The position numbers and the translations under genes were made by a program. From positions 1 through 64,000 of the forward strand of contig NZ_AP014627.1 in NCBI RefSeq assembly GCF_001547895.1: a stretch of DNA of 64,000 nt, read 5' to 3'. The notes under the pieces are model-generated. The model saw only the letters and a list, made by a program, of their open reading frames with translations. It was not told the origin of the DNA and searched no databases. How positions within the stretch are numbered: the first letter of the stretch is position 1; the number at the start of each line of letters is the position of its first letter. Source of the stretch: Pseudomonas sp. Os17. Its GTDB lineage: Bacteria; Pseudomonadota; Gammaproteobacteria; Pseudomonadales; Pseudomonadaceae. This document shows, piece after piece, positions 39,271 through 48,655 of the stretch.

Positions 39271-40082
39271 TCAGCTGACCCGGGCCTTACGTACGCCTTC
39301 GGCCAGGGCCGCGCACAGGCTCAGGACACCGTCCACCGCTTGCTCGGAAGACTCGGCATGGGCGATGTGGTCGATCAGCGCCGAGCCCACCACCACGCCG
39401 TCCGCCAGACGGGCGATGGCGGCCGCTTGCTCCGGGGTACGGATGCCGAAACCGATGCTGATCGGCAGCTCGGTGTGGCGGCGCAGGCGGGCCACGGCTT
39501 CTTCCACGTGTTCCAGGGTGGCGGCGCCGGCACCGGTCACGCCGGCCACCGAGACGTAGTAGACAAAGCCGGAACTGCCGTCGAGGACCTTGGGCAGGCG
39601 TGCATCGTCGGTGGTCGGGGTGGTGAGGCGGATGAAGTCGATGCCGGCGGCCTGGGCCGGGTCGCACAGCTCGCTGTTATGTTCCGGCGGCATGTCCACC
39701 ACGATCAGGCCGTCGACCCCGGCGGCCTTGGCGTCGGCAATGAAGCGCGGCACGCCGTAGTGGTGGATCGGGTTGAAGTAGCCCATCAGCACCAGCGGGG
39801 TGTCGCTGTTGCCTGCGCGGAACTCGCGGACCATCTGCAGGGTTTTCGCCAGGTTTTGCTTGGCGCCCAGGGCGCGGATGTTGGCCAGCTGGATCGCCGG
39901 GCCGTCGGCCATCGGGTCGGTGAAGGGCATGCCCAGTTCGATCACGTCGGCGCCCGCCGCGGGCAGGCCCTTGAGGATCGCCAGGGAGGTGTCGTAATTG
40001 GGGTCGCCGGCGGTGACGAAGGTCACCAGGGCCGCGCGGTTCTGTTGCTTCAGCTCGGCAAAGCGGGTTTGCAGGCGGCTCA

Positions 40083-40083
<1 letters not shown>
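39271..40083 (-). CDS. trpA: Tryptophan synthase alpha chain
   Basis: TrpA cleaves indole-3-glycerol phosphate to indole and glyceraldehyde-3-phosphate. The 270-aa product has the catalytic Glu in [15 protein letters not shown] near 49 and Asp in [12 protein letters not shown] near 126, with the phosphate-binding [12 protein letters not shown] near 212. Its ATG at 40083 overlaps the trpB stop, so trpB and trpA are translationally coupled. The operon is regulated by the divergent activator gene trpI in Pseudomonas. Confidence 0.98.
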
Positions 40084-41433
<1,350 letters not shown>

Positions 41434-42327
41434 ATGAGCCGTGACCTGCCCCCCCTGAATGCCCTGCGGGCCTTCGAAGCCACCGCCCGGCTTAACAGCG
41501 TCAGCCAGGCTGCCGAACAACTGCATGTCACCCATGGCGCGGTGAGCCGGCAGTTGAAAGTGCTGGAGGAACACCTGGGCCTGAGCCTGTTCGTCAAGGA
41601 TGGACGTGGCATTAAACTCACAGATGCCGGGGTTCGGCTGCGCGATGCCAGCAGCGAGGCCTTCGAGCGGCTGCGGGACGTCTGCGGCGAGCTGACCCGG
41701 GGCAGCGCCGACGCGCCGTTCGTCCTGGGTTGCTCCGGCAGCCTGCTGGCGCGCTGGCTGATTCCGCGTCTGGGGCGCCTGAATGCCGACCTGCCGGACC
41801 TGCGCCTGCACCTCTCCGCCGGTGAAGGGGACCTGGACCCCCGGCGCCCGGGGCTGGATGCCCTGCTGGTGTTTGCCGAGCCGCCGTGGCCGGCGGACAT
41901 GCAGGTCTATGAGCTGGCCTGCGAGCGCATCGGGCCGGTGCTCAGCCCGCGCTATGCCGGTTACTCGCGGTTGCGCACGGCGCCGGCCACGGCCCTTGGC
42001 GCGGAGTCGCTGCTGCACACCACGTCGCGTCCCCAGGCCTGGCCCAGCTGGGCTCGACATAACGGCATCGCCGCCGAGGCGCTGAAGTACGGGCAGGGGT
42101 TCGAGCATCTGTATTACTTGCTGGAAGCGGCGGTGGCCGGGCTGGGCGTGGCAATCGCGCCGGAGCCGTTGGTGGCCGAGGACTTGCTGGCGGGCAGGCT
42201 GGTTGCCCCGTGGGGGTTTTCCGACACCCCGGGGCAACTGGCACTGTGGTTACCCAAGCGCGCCGCGGATGGGCGCGCCCGACAGTTGGCGCAGTGGTTG
42301 AAAAACGAACTGCGCCAGCCGGTTTAG
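41434..42327 (+). CDS. trpI: LysR-type activator of trpBA
   Basis: TrpI activates trpBA in response to indoleglycerol phosphate. The 297-aa product has the LysR helix-turn-helix near 8-65 ([20 protein letters not shown], then [18 protein letters not shown]) and a GcvA-like effector domain. Its place divergent from trpB is the hallmark of TrpI in Pseudomonas. The stop overlaps the stop of the convergent DUF883 gene by 4 bp. Confidence 0.95.
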   Translation: MSRDLPPLNALRAFEATARLNSVSQAAEQLHVTHGAVSRQLKVLEEHLGLSLFVKDGRGIKLTDAGVRLRDASSEAFERLRDVCGELTRGSADAPFVLGCSGSLLARWLIPRLGRLNADLPDLRLHLSAGEGDLDPRRPGLDALLVFAEPPWPADMQVYELACERIGPVLSPRYAGYSRLRTAPATALGAESLLHTTSRPQAWPSWARHNGIAAEALKYGQGFEHLYYLLEAAVAGLGVAIAPEPLVAEDLLAGRLVAPWGFSDTPGQLALWLPKRAADGRARQLAQWLKNELRQPV

Positions 42328-42650
42328 TTGCCGCGCTTGCACAGCAGGTAGGCGGCCAGCAGGCCGATGGCCCCGACCGCGACACCGGCGGTCGCCCACG
42401 GGTGTTCCTGGGCGTAGTCGCGGGTGGCGATACCGGTTTCCCGGGTTTTCACTTTGACTTCTTCATAGGCATCGCTGATCAGGCTGCGGGAATGCTTGAG
42501 GGCATTCTCGGCGTTGCTCTTGAGGGCCTTGAGGGTCTTGCGCGATTCGTCGGTCGCATCGTCCTTGAGGCTTTCCAGGGATTTGAGCAGGCTTTCGATC
42601 TCGGCTTCCATACTTTCCAGTGAGGCTTTGCGTAACGAGGTGTTGGCCAT
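42324..42650 (-). CDS. DUF883 family protein (ElaB/YqjD-like)
   Basis: This 108-aa protein is mostly a charged coiled-coil helix (about 1-75, rich in Lys, Glu, Ser, Leu), ending with one membrane segment ([16 protein letters not shown]) and a KRGN tail. ElaB/YqjD-type DUF883 proteins anchor in the inner membrane by this C-terminal helix and have been linked to stationary-phase ribosome binding in E. coli. The [15 protein letters not shown] element before the helix is the family signature. It lies convergent to trpI. Confidence 0.9.
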   Translation of the reverse strand: MANTSLRKASLESMEAEIESLLKSLESLKDDATDESRKTLKALKSNAENALKHSRSLISDAYEEVKVKTRETGIATRDYAQEHPWATAGVAVGAIGLLAAYLLCKRGN

Positions 42651-42807
42651 GTCGGCTCTCCTGCAGGGTAGTGAACGGACTCTGTAGGTTCCGACTGCGG
42701 CCTGTTCGGAAAGTGCAGAAAATCTGAACTAGCCGTGAGCAATGGCGCCCCAAGTAATAAGAAAAATCACTGCTAGGCTGTATTTCACAGCAAAAAAGGA
42801 GAGCGCC

Positions 42808-43023
42808 ATGACTGATCATCACACCTACAAGAAAGTCGAACTGGTGGGTTCGTCGCCGAACAGCATCGAAGAGGCAATCAATAACGCGCTGGCCGAGGCG
42901 CATAAAAGCATCAAGCACCTGGAGTGGTTCGAAGTGACCGAAACCCGGGGCCATATCAAGGACGGCAAGGCCGCGCATTTTCAGGTCACCCTCAAGGTCG
43001 GCTTCCGGATTGCCAATAGTTAA
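42808..43023 (+). CDS. Dodecin (flavin-storage protein)
   Basis: This 71-aa protein matches dodecin, a dodecameric flavin-binding storage protein: [19 protein letters not shown] near 5 and [17 protein letters not shown] near 41, with the stacking Trp in EWFEV. ATG 42808 has AGGAGAGCGCC upstream. It stands between the DUF883 and DUF1161 genes. Confidence 0.94.
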   Translation: MTDHHTYKKVELVGSSPNSIEEAINNALAEAHKSIKHLEWFEVTETRGHIKDGKAAHFQVTLKVGFRIANS

Positions 43024-43157
43024 AAGCTTGAGCTAGGCTCTGGAACTTGTGCGCTGGCCGAGTGCCATAGGAAATGGCAAAGCGCTACAACTGTCTTGAG
43101 CCTCTGTCAGGCTGGCGTCAACGCCGCCTCTTTTGATCCGACCAGGGAATGCGACCG

Positions 43158-43382
43158 ATGAAAAAACTAGTATTAGCAGCTGCTTTGTTGAGTCTTGCGG
43201 GAACAGCCCTTGCCGCCGGCAAGCCGTGCGAGGAGCTGAAAAGCGAGATCGCCGCGAAGATCGACGCCAAGGGCGCCAAGCATTATTCGCTGGAAGTGGT
43301 CGACAAAGGCGCGGCGGCGGATGGCAAAGTGGTTGGCACCTGCGAAGCGGGTTCCAAGGAGATTGTCTACAAGCGCGGTTGA
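43158..43382 (+). CDS. DUF1161 periplasmic protein (first copy)
   Basis: This 74-aa small secreted protein has a cleavable signal peptide (KKLVLAAALLSLAGTALAAG) and a mature part with two cysteines (PCEELKSEI and GTCEAGSKEIVYKR), the DUF1161 pattern. The cysteines probably form one disulphide. ATG 43158 is chosen over ATG 43149 because AGGGA is then at a normal spacing. A paralogue occurs at 45271-45504. Function unknown. Confidence 0.9.
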   Translation: MKKLVLAAALLSLAGTALAAGKPCEELKSEIAAKIDAKGAKHYSLEVVDKGAAADGKVVGTCEAGSKEIVYKRG

Positions 43383-43402
43383 ACCCCTGTAGATGTTCGA
43401 TA

Positions 43403-43433
43403 AAAAGCCGACGCCTGGGCGTCGGCTTTTTTA
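43403..43433 (+). terminator. Terminator after DUF1161 gene
   Basis: AAAAAGCCGACGCC / GGGCGTCGGCTTTTTT hairpin directly after the DUF1161 stop, A-run before and T-run after. Because it lies between convergent genes it may also serve the LLM-type gene on the other strand. Confidence 0.92.
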
Positions 43434-43444
43434 TGCCTGTCAAT

Positions 43445-44446
43445 TTAGCCTTGCATCACCTGTGACAGCAGCTCGTAGGAGTGCAGCCGATCGGCGTGCT
43501 CGTACAGATCGCAGGTGAAGATCAGCTCATCGGCGCCGGTCTGTTCGATCAGGACTTCGAGCTTGGCGCGGATTTTCGCCGGGCTGCCGATCATCGCCAG
43601 GCCGAGGAAACTCGACACCGCTTCCTTCTCGTGGGGCAGCCACAGGCCGTCCATGCTGGTCACCGGCTTGCGCTGTACCAGGCTCTGGCCGCGCATCAGC
43701 GCCAGGATCCGCTGGTACACCGAGGTCGCCAGGTAGTCGGCCTGTTCATCGCTATCGGCCGCCACCAGCGGCACCCCCAGCATCACATAGGGCTTGTCGA
43801 GCACTGCCGAAGGCTCGAAGTGATTGCGATAGACGCGAATCGCCTCATGCAGGTAGCGCGGTGCGAAATGCGAGGCGAAGGCGTAGGGCAAACCCCGTTC
43901 CCCGGCCAATTGCGCACTGAACAGGCTGGAGCCCAGCAGCCACACCGGGACGTTGGTCCCGCTGCCCGGCATCGCGATCACCCGTTGTTCCGGGGTCCGT
44001 GGGCCGAGATAGGACATCAGTTCCGCCACGTCCTCGGGGAAGTCGTCGGCGCTGCCGGAGCGCTCCCGACGCAGGGCCCGGGCGGTCATCTGGTCGGAAC
44101 CCGGCGCCCGGCCCAGGCCGAGGTCGATGCGTCCCGGGTACAGGCTTTCCAGGGTGCCGAACTGTTCGGCGATCACCAGCGGCGCATGGTTGGGCAGCAT
44201 CACCCCGCCGGAGCCGACGCGAATGGTCGAGGTGCCACCGGCCAGATAGCCGATCAGTACCGAGGTGGCGGAGCTGGCGATACCGTCCATGTTGTGGTGC
44301 TCGGCGACCCAGAAGCGCGTGTAGCCGAGCTTTTCCACGTGTTGCGCCAGGTCCAGGGAGTTGCGCAGAGACTGCGCCGGGCTGCCGTCTTCACGCACGG
44401 GCACCAGGTCGAGGGTCGAGAATTTAACAGCGGACAGCGGTTTCAT
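43445..44446 (-). CDS. Luciferase-like (LLM) flavin monooxygenase
   Basis: This 333-aa protein belongs to the bacterial luciferase-like, MsnO8-type group: [13 protein letters not shown] near 8, [22 protein letters not shown] near 44 (in pieces), [23 protein letters not shown] near 71, and [15 protein letters not shown] near 97. These enzymes use reduced FMN and oxygen; the substrate is unknown. ATG 44446 matches the family start. It is alone on its strand between the two DUF1161/OsmC genes. Confidence 0.92.
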   Translation of the reverse strand: MKPLSAVKFSTLDLVPVREDGSPAQSLRNSLDLAQHVEKLGYTRFWVAEHHNMDGIASSATSVLIGYLAGGTSTIRVGSGGVMLPNHAPLVIAEQFGTLESLYPGRIDLGLGRAPGSDQMTARALRRERSGSADDFPEDVAELMSYLGPRTPEQRVIAMPGSGTNVPVWLLGSSLFSAQLAGERGLPYAFASHFAPRYLHEAIRVYRNHFEPSAVLDKPYVMLGVPLVAADSDEQADYLATSVYQRILALMRGQSLVQRKPVTSMDGLWLPHEKEAVSSFLGLAMIGSPAKIRAKLEVLIEQTGADELIFTCDLYEHADRLHSYELLSQVMQG

Positions 44447-44687
44447 AAGCCTGCTTCTCCTTGAGGGTGCGCAGGCCTTTGTCATGAGCCAAAACCTGCC
44501 GAAATCTGTAAGTCAGATCTATGCAATGTGGGCATATACCCGAGATTCAATAGTCAGAGTGAATTTGTCGGGTAAAGAGCGCCGCTGCACACCGGCTGAA
44601 CTTTGCCGTCAGATCTATCCTCAGAACCCTTAGGCAACAGAAACCAGCGTGGTGCGAGCTTTCGCATCGGTTCTTGAGGAGAAAGAG

Positions 44688-45119
44688 ATGAGTATCAAAA
44701 AGAAAGCCTCGGCGCATTGGGAAGGTGATCTGAAAACCGGCATCGGCTCGATCTCGACCGAAACCGGGGTATTGCGCGAGGCGCCCTACGGCTTCAAGGC
44801 CCGTTTCGAGGGCGGCAAGGGCACCAATCCGGAGGAGTTGATCGGTGCCGCCCATGCGGGGTGCTTCTCCATGGCCTTTTCGATGATTCTCGGCGAGGCC
44901 GGGCTCAAGGCGGACAGCATCGACACCCAGGCCGAAGTGACCCTGGATCAGGTCGACGGCGGCTTCGCCATCACAGCGGTGCACCTGATCCTCAAGGCGA
45001 AGATCCCCGGCGCCAGCCAGCAGCAGTTCACTGAACTGAGCAACAAGGCCAAGGAAGGGTGTCCGGTGTCCAAGGTGCTCAATGCCAAGATCAGCCTGGA
45101 CGCGACGCTGCTGGGCTGA
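44688..45119 (+). CDS. OsmC-family peroxiredoxin
   Basis: This 143-aa protein matches OsmC/Ohr: KASAHWEGDLKTGIGSI, then GTNPEELIGAAHAGCFSMAFSMIL near 44 (in pieces) with the first catalytic Cys, and GCPVSKVLNA near 125 with the second. OsmC enzymes reduce organic hydroperoxides, often under osmotic or stationary-phase control. ATG 44688 has GAGGAGAAAGAG before it. Confidence 0.95.
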   Translation: MSIKKKASAHWEGDLKTGIGSISTETGVLREAPYGFKARFEGGKGTNPEELIGAAHAGCFSMAFSMILGEAGLKADSIDTQAEVTLDQVDGGFAITAVHLILKAKIPGASQQQFTELSNKAKEGCPVSKVLNAKISLDATLLG

Positions 45120-45178
45120 TGGTTTTGCTGGCAAGTCGGCTCCTGCAGCGGTCTGCGGGAACCGGCTTGCCGGCAAAG
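45120..45178. repeat. REP-like palindrome
   Basis: GCTGGCAAGTCGGCTCCTGC and GGGAACCGGCTTGCCGGCAA form inverted arms between OsmC and the second DUF1161 gene. Confidence 0.75.
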
Positions 45179-45270
45179 GCGTCTGTGCGACGCACAAGCA
45201 CCTGTGGTCGAATACGCGACGGCGGCTTCAGTGCACCCTCGTGCGCGCCGCAGCAAGGGAGCTTTAGATC

Positions 45271-45504
45271 ATGAAACGTTTTGCCTTGGCGGTTGCAAGT
45301 TGCGCGCTGGCCACATCGGCCCTCGCCGCCCCCAAGCCTTGTGATGAACTCAAGGCCGAGATCGAAGCCAAGATCCAGGCTCAGGGCGTGCCTTCCTACA
45401 CCTTGGAAATCGTCACCAACGACGAAGTCCACGACAACAACATGGTGGTCGGCAGCTGTGAGAACGGCACCAAGAAGATCATCTACCAGAAGAACGATCG
45501 CTGA
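45271..45504 (+). CDS. DUF1161 periplasmic protein (second copy)
   Basis: This 77-aa secreted protein has signal peptide KRFALAVASCALATSALAAP and mature cysteines in PKPCDELKAEI and GSCENGTKKIIYQK. It is a paralogue of the DUF1161 protein at 43158-43382, which it matches over the KPCDELKAEIEAKI region and the CENG/CEAG end. Function unknown. Confidence 0.9.
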   Translation: MKRFALAVASCALATSALAAPKPCDELKAEIEAKIQAQGVPSYTLEIVTNDEVHDNNMVVGSCENGTKKIIYQKNDR

Positions 45505-45510
45505 GCCGCG

Positions 45511-45930
45511 TCAGGGCACGCAGTTGATCATCCGCTCCTCGGCCACGATCTCGCCCTGGGCGTTGTACAGCCGGGCGCTGGGGGTGAAGGCCAGGTTGCG
45601 CGCCTCCAGGCGATAGCGCTGGCCGGCCTGGAAATGGTCGTAGCGCAGGCTCAGGTAGCACAGGCGCTCCTGGGGGTCGTTGTTCATGCCCATGCCGCCG
45701 CTGAACACTTCGAAATCGAAGCGCACCATCAATTCGTGGCTGCCGGGGCTGACCTGGAAGTAGCGACCGTCCCTCAGGCGCTGGTTGTCCAGGCGCTCGG
45801 CCATGACCAGCTTGCCACCCGGAGTCGGCGTGGCCAGGTCGATCCAGGCCTGCTGGGGATCGACGTTGGGCAAGGGGCTGGAGCAGGCGCCGAGGGCGGC
45901 GAGGCTGAGGGCGAGCAGTAAGTGGCGCAT
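45511..45930 (-). CDS. Small outer-membrane lipoprotein of unknown function
   Basis: This 139-aa protein has a lipoprotein signal with lipobox LGAC (Cys15) after a hydrophobic run. The mature part contains SPGSHELMVRFDFEVFSGG near 60 and a Tyr-rich beta-like middle (LCYLSLRYDHFQAGQRY), and ends in RMINCVP with a second Cys. I do not recognise a named family. It is convergent to the second DUF1161 gene, with only 6 bp between stops. Confidence 0.75.
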   Translation of the reverse strand: MRHLLLALSLAALGACSSPLPNVDPQQAWIDLATPTPGGKLVMAERLDNQRLRDGRYFQVSPGSHELMVRFDFEVFSGGMGMNNDPQERLCYLSLRYDHFQAGQRYRLEARNLAFTPSARLYNAQGEIVAEERMINCVP

Positions 45931-46094
45931 GACAGTGGCCGATTGAGCGTGGGGAATTCGAGCATAACGCTGATCAGCGACCTTGGCAGCCCTCTGCTCG
46001 TGTTGCGGGCCTTTGCGCTGGCGTCACGGGTGCCTGGCGCAGCGTCGGGCTGGCGAGATAGTCTTGCCGGCAGATTTTCTGTGGATGATGCACA

Positions 46095-47183
46095 TTGAAC
46101 AGGCCGCCTTCATGCCATCGGATACGTGATGCCGTTTCGCGTCTCCTGCTGCCGATCCTGGTGCTTGGCCTGCTCAGCGGCTGCAGCAGCCTGGGTTACT
46201 ACGGCCAACTGGCCAGCGGCCAGTTGCAACTGTTGCGGGCGCGCACCCCGGTGGCCGAGGTGTTGGCAGATCCCGCCCGTGACCCGACCCTGCGGGCCCA
46301 CCTGGCCCAGTCGCAACAGGCCCGGGACTTTGCCAGCCGGCACCTGCACCTGCCGGACAACCGCAGCTACCGGCTGTATGTCGACATCGGCCGGCCCTAT
46401 GTGGTGTGGAATGTGTTCGCTACGCCGGAGTTCTCCCTGAGCCCGCAGACTCACTGCTTTCCCATTGCCGGTTGCGTGGCCTATCGCGGCTATTACAGCC
46501 AGGGCGCGGCTCGCGGCGAGGCGGCGCTGCAGCGGCAACAGGGCATGGACGTGGCGATTGGCGGGGTGGAGGCCTATTCGACCCTGGGCTGGTTCGATGA
46601 CCCGATCATCAGCTCGATGATGCACTGGGGCGATGAACGCCTGGCGACCCTGATCTTCCATGAGCTGGCGCATCAGCGCGTCTATGTGAAGGACGACACC
46701 CAGTTCAACGAATCCTTCGCCACCTTCGTCGAGCAGGAAGGCACCCGGCAATGGCGGGCCTATCGCGGGCTGGCGCCCCAGGACAATACCGACGTGCGTC
46801 AGCGCGATCAGTTCATCCAACTGTTGCTGGACACCCGCCAGCGCCTGGAGCGCCTGTATGCCCTGCCCTTGCCCGCCGAGCAGATGCGCCAGCGCAAGGC
46901 GCAGGCCTTCGAGACGTTGCGCCGGGATTACCGGCAGATGCGTGACAGTCAGTGGGCCGGTTCCAAGCGCTATGACGCCTGGATCGACCAGCCGCTGAAC
47001 AACGCCCGCTTGCTGCCTTTCGGCCTGTACGACCAGTGGGTTCCGGCGTTTGCCGCGCTGTTCAAGCAGGTGAACGGGGATTGGCCGGCTTTCTTTCGCG
47101 CCGTGGAAACGCTGGGGCACTTGCCGGCCGAGCAGCGCAAGGCCGCTTTAGTGCGGCTGCAAGACACGGCACCCGCTTCGTAG
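46095..47183 (+). CDS. Putative lipoprotein aminopeptidase (HELAHQ metalloprotease)
   Basis: This 362-aa protein, read from TTG 46095 (the only start between an upstream in-frame stop and the signal peptide), has a lipoprotein-type signal (LLLPILVLGLLSGC, lipobox LSGC) and the zinc motif HELAHQ at about 189-194, followed by FNESFATFVEQEG near 209 with a Glu that would be the third ligand. This matches a family annotated as predicted aminopeptidases. The substrate is unknown. Confidence 0.82.
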   Translation: MNRPPSCHRIRDAVSRLLLPILVLGLLSGCSSLGYYGQLASGQLQLLRARTPVAEVLADPARDPTLRAHLAQSQQARDFASRHLHLPDNRSYRLYVDIGRPYVVWNVFATPEFSLSPQTHCFPIAGCVAYRGYYSQGAARGEAALQRQQGMDVAIGGVEAYSTLGWFDDPIISSMMHWGDERLATLIFHELAHQRVYVKDDTQFNESFATFVEQEGTRQWRAYRGLAPQDNTDVRQRDQFIQLLLDTRQRLERLYALPLPAEQMRQRKAQAFETLRRDYRQMRDSQWAGSKRYDAWIDQPLNNARLLPFGLYDQWVPAFAALFKQVNGDWPAFFRAVETLGHLPAEQRKAALVRLQDTAPAS

Positions 47184-47205
47184 GAACCAGGGCGAATACC
47201 CTGTG

Positions 47206-47289
47206 GCGAGGGAGCTTGCTCCCGCTGGACTGCGGAGCAGTCCCATTTCTAGGACCGCTGCGCGCGCCAGCGGAAGCAAGCTCTTACAG
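47206..47289. repeat. Long REP-like inverted repeat
   Basis: GAGCTTGCTCCCGCTGG (47212) and the facing CCAGCGGAAGCAAGCTC (47267) form near-perfect 17-bp arms around a GC-rich loop that itself contains GACTGC/GCAGTC. It lies between the aminopeptidase-like gene and the HAD gene. Confidence 0.8.
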
Positions 47290-47311
47290 CGCTGTCCTTA
47301 ACTGATCGGCA

Positions 47312-47968
47312 TTAACCCTGGGAGCGCAAAAACGCCTGATGCAGCTCGGCCAGCGTCTCGAAGTGATAGGCCGGCGCCTCGGCGCTCAACTCCTCGCGGC
47401 TGCCAAAGCCATAGCCCACCGCCGCCGCGTCCAGGCCGTTGCGCTTGGCACCGATCAGGTCGTGCTTGCGGTCGCCGACCATCAGGGTCGTGGCCGGGTC
47501 CAGCTGTTCCTGTTCCAGCACGTGGGCGATCAGTTCCACCTTGTCGGTGCGGGTGCCGTCCAGTTCGCTGCCGTAGATCACCTTGAAGTGGCGGGCGAAG
47601 TCGAAGTGGCGGGCGATTTCCCGGGCGAAGACCCAGGGCTTGGAGGTCGCGATGTACAGCTGGCGCCCTTGCCCGCCGAGGGTTTCCAGCAGCGGCGTGA
47701 CGTCGTCGAAGACGCGGTTCTCGTACAGGCCGGTGACCTTGAAGCGTTCGCGATAGAAGTTCACCGCCTCCCAGGCCCGGGCCTCGTCGAAACCGTAGAA
47801 CTGCATGAAGGCCTGCAACAGCGGCGGGCCGATGAAATGCTCCAGGCGGGTCAGGTCCGGTTCGTCGATACCCAACTGGCCCAGGGCGAACTGGATCGAG
47901 CGGGTAATGCCTTCGCGCGGGTCGGTCAGGGTGCCGTCGAGGTCGAACAGGACGGTTTGGTAATGCAT
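47312..47968 (-). CDS. HAD-superfamily hydrolase (phosphoglycolate-phosphatase-like)
   Basis: This 218-aa protein has the HAD motifs DLDGTLTD (9-16), ATSKP near 109 with motif II Ser, the conserved Lys in DKVELIAHVL near 142, and VGDRKHDLIGAKRNG near 165 (motif IV). The cap is of the helical type, as in Gph-like phosphatases. The substrate is not predictable. It is 27 bp from the gamma-carbonic-anhydrase-like gene upstream on the same strand. Confidence 0.92.
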   Translation of the reverse strand: MHYQTVLFDLDGTLTDPREGITRSIQFALGQLGIDEPDLTRLEHFIGPPLLQAFMQFYGFDEARAWEAVNFYRERFKVTGLYENRVFDDVTPLLETLGGQGRQLYIATSKPWVFAREIARHFDFARHFKVIYGSELDGTRTDKVELIAHVLEQEQLDPATTLMVGDRKHDLIGAKRNGLDAAAVGYGFGSREELSAEAPAYHFETLAELHQAFLRSQG

Positions 47969-47995
47969 GGCGGTTCCTCGGCAGTCAGTAGCGGA

Positions 47996-48541
47996 TCAGG
48001 GCCGGTCGTAGCCTTCGGACAGGTGCAGGTCCTTGAGTTTCACGTAGTTGGCGGCGCTGTAGGTGAAGAACGCCCGTTCCTTGTCGGTCAGCGGGCGCGC
48101 CTGCTTCACCGGGCTGCCGACGTAGAGAAAGCCGCTTTCCAGGCGCTTGCCCGGTGGCACCAGGCTGCCGGCGCCGACGATCACCTCGTCTTCCACCACC
48201 GCGCCGTCCATGACGATGCTGCCCATGCCGATCAGTACCCGGCTGCCGATGCTGCAGCCGTGGAGCATGACTTTGTGGGCGATGGTCACGTCGTCGCCGA
48301 TCAGCAGCGGGAAGCCGTCGGGGTTGAAGGGGCCGGCGTGAGTGATGTGCAGCACGCTGGCGTCCTGCACGCTGGTGCGCGCGCCGATGCGGATGCGGTG
48401 CATGTCGCCGCGGATCACCGTCAGTGGCCAGACCGAGCTGTCGGCGCCGATTTCCACATCGCCGATGACCACTGCCGAGTGGTCGACAAAGGCCCGTTCG
48501 CCCAGGCTCGGGGTGTGGTTCTGATAGCTGCGAATGGCCAA
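47996..48541 (-). CDS. Gamma-carbonic-anhydrase-like protein (YrdA type)
   Basis: This 181-aa left-handed beta-helix protein has hexapeptide repeats (VIGDVEIG, VIRGDMHRIRIG, VIVGAGSLV) and the metal-site histidines in LHITHAG and IAHKVMLHGC, as in gamma-carbonic anhydrases and YrdA. Many family members show no carbonic anhydrase activity, so the activity is unproven here. The start is TTG at 48541, with AGAGAGG about 8 bp upstream. It is divergent from prlC. Confidence 0.92.
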   Translation of the reverse strand: MAIRSYQNHTPSLGERAFVDHSAVVIGDVEIGADSSVWPLTVIRGDMHRIRIGARTSVQDASVLHITHAGPFNPDGFPLLIGDDVTIAHKVMLHGCSIGSRVLIGMGSIVMDGAVVEDEVIVGAGSLVPPGKRLESGFLYVGSPVKQARPLTDKERAFFTYSAANYVKLKDLHLSEGYDRP

Positions 48542-48655
48542 GTGCGAATGCCTCTCTGAGATTTATTAATGGGGGCTATAGCTGCGGTGGCCGCTCATTG
48601 TAATTAAGATGGTGCTACGTTTCCCTGCATGTTTCTTCCAGCCAAGGTGCCCACC

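Noticed and set aside
45511..45930. A named lipoprotein family for this gene
   Set aside because: I could recognise only the lipobox and a generic beta-rich mature part; naming a family would be a guess.
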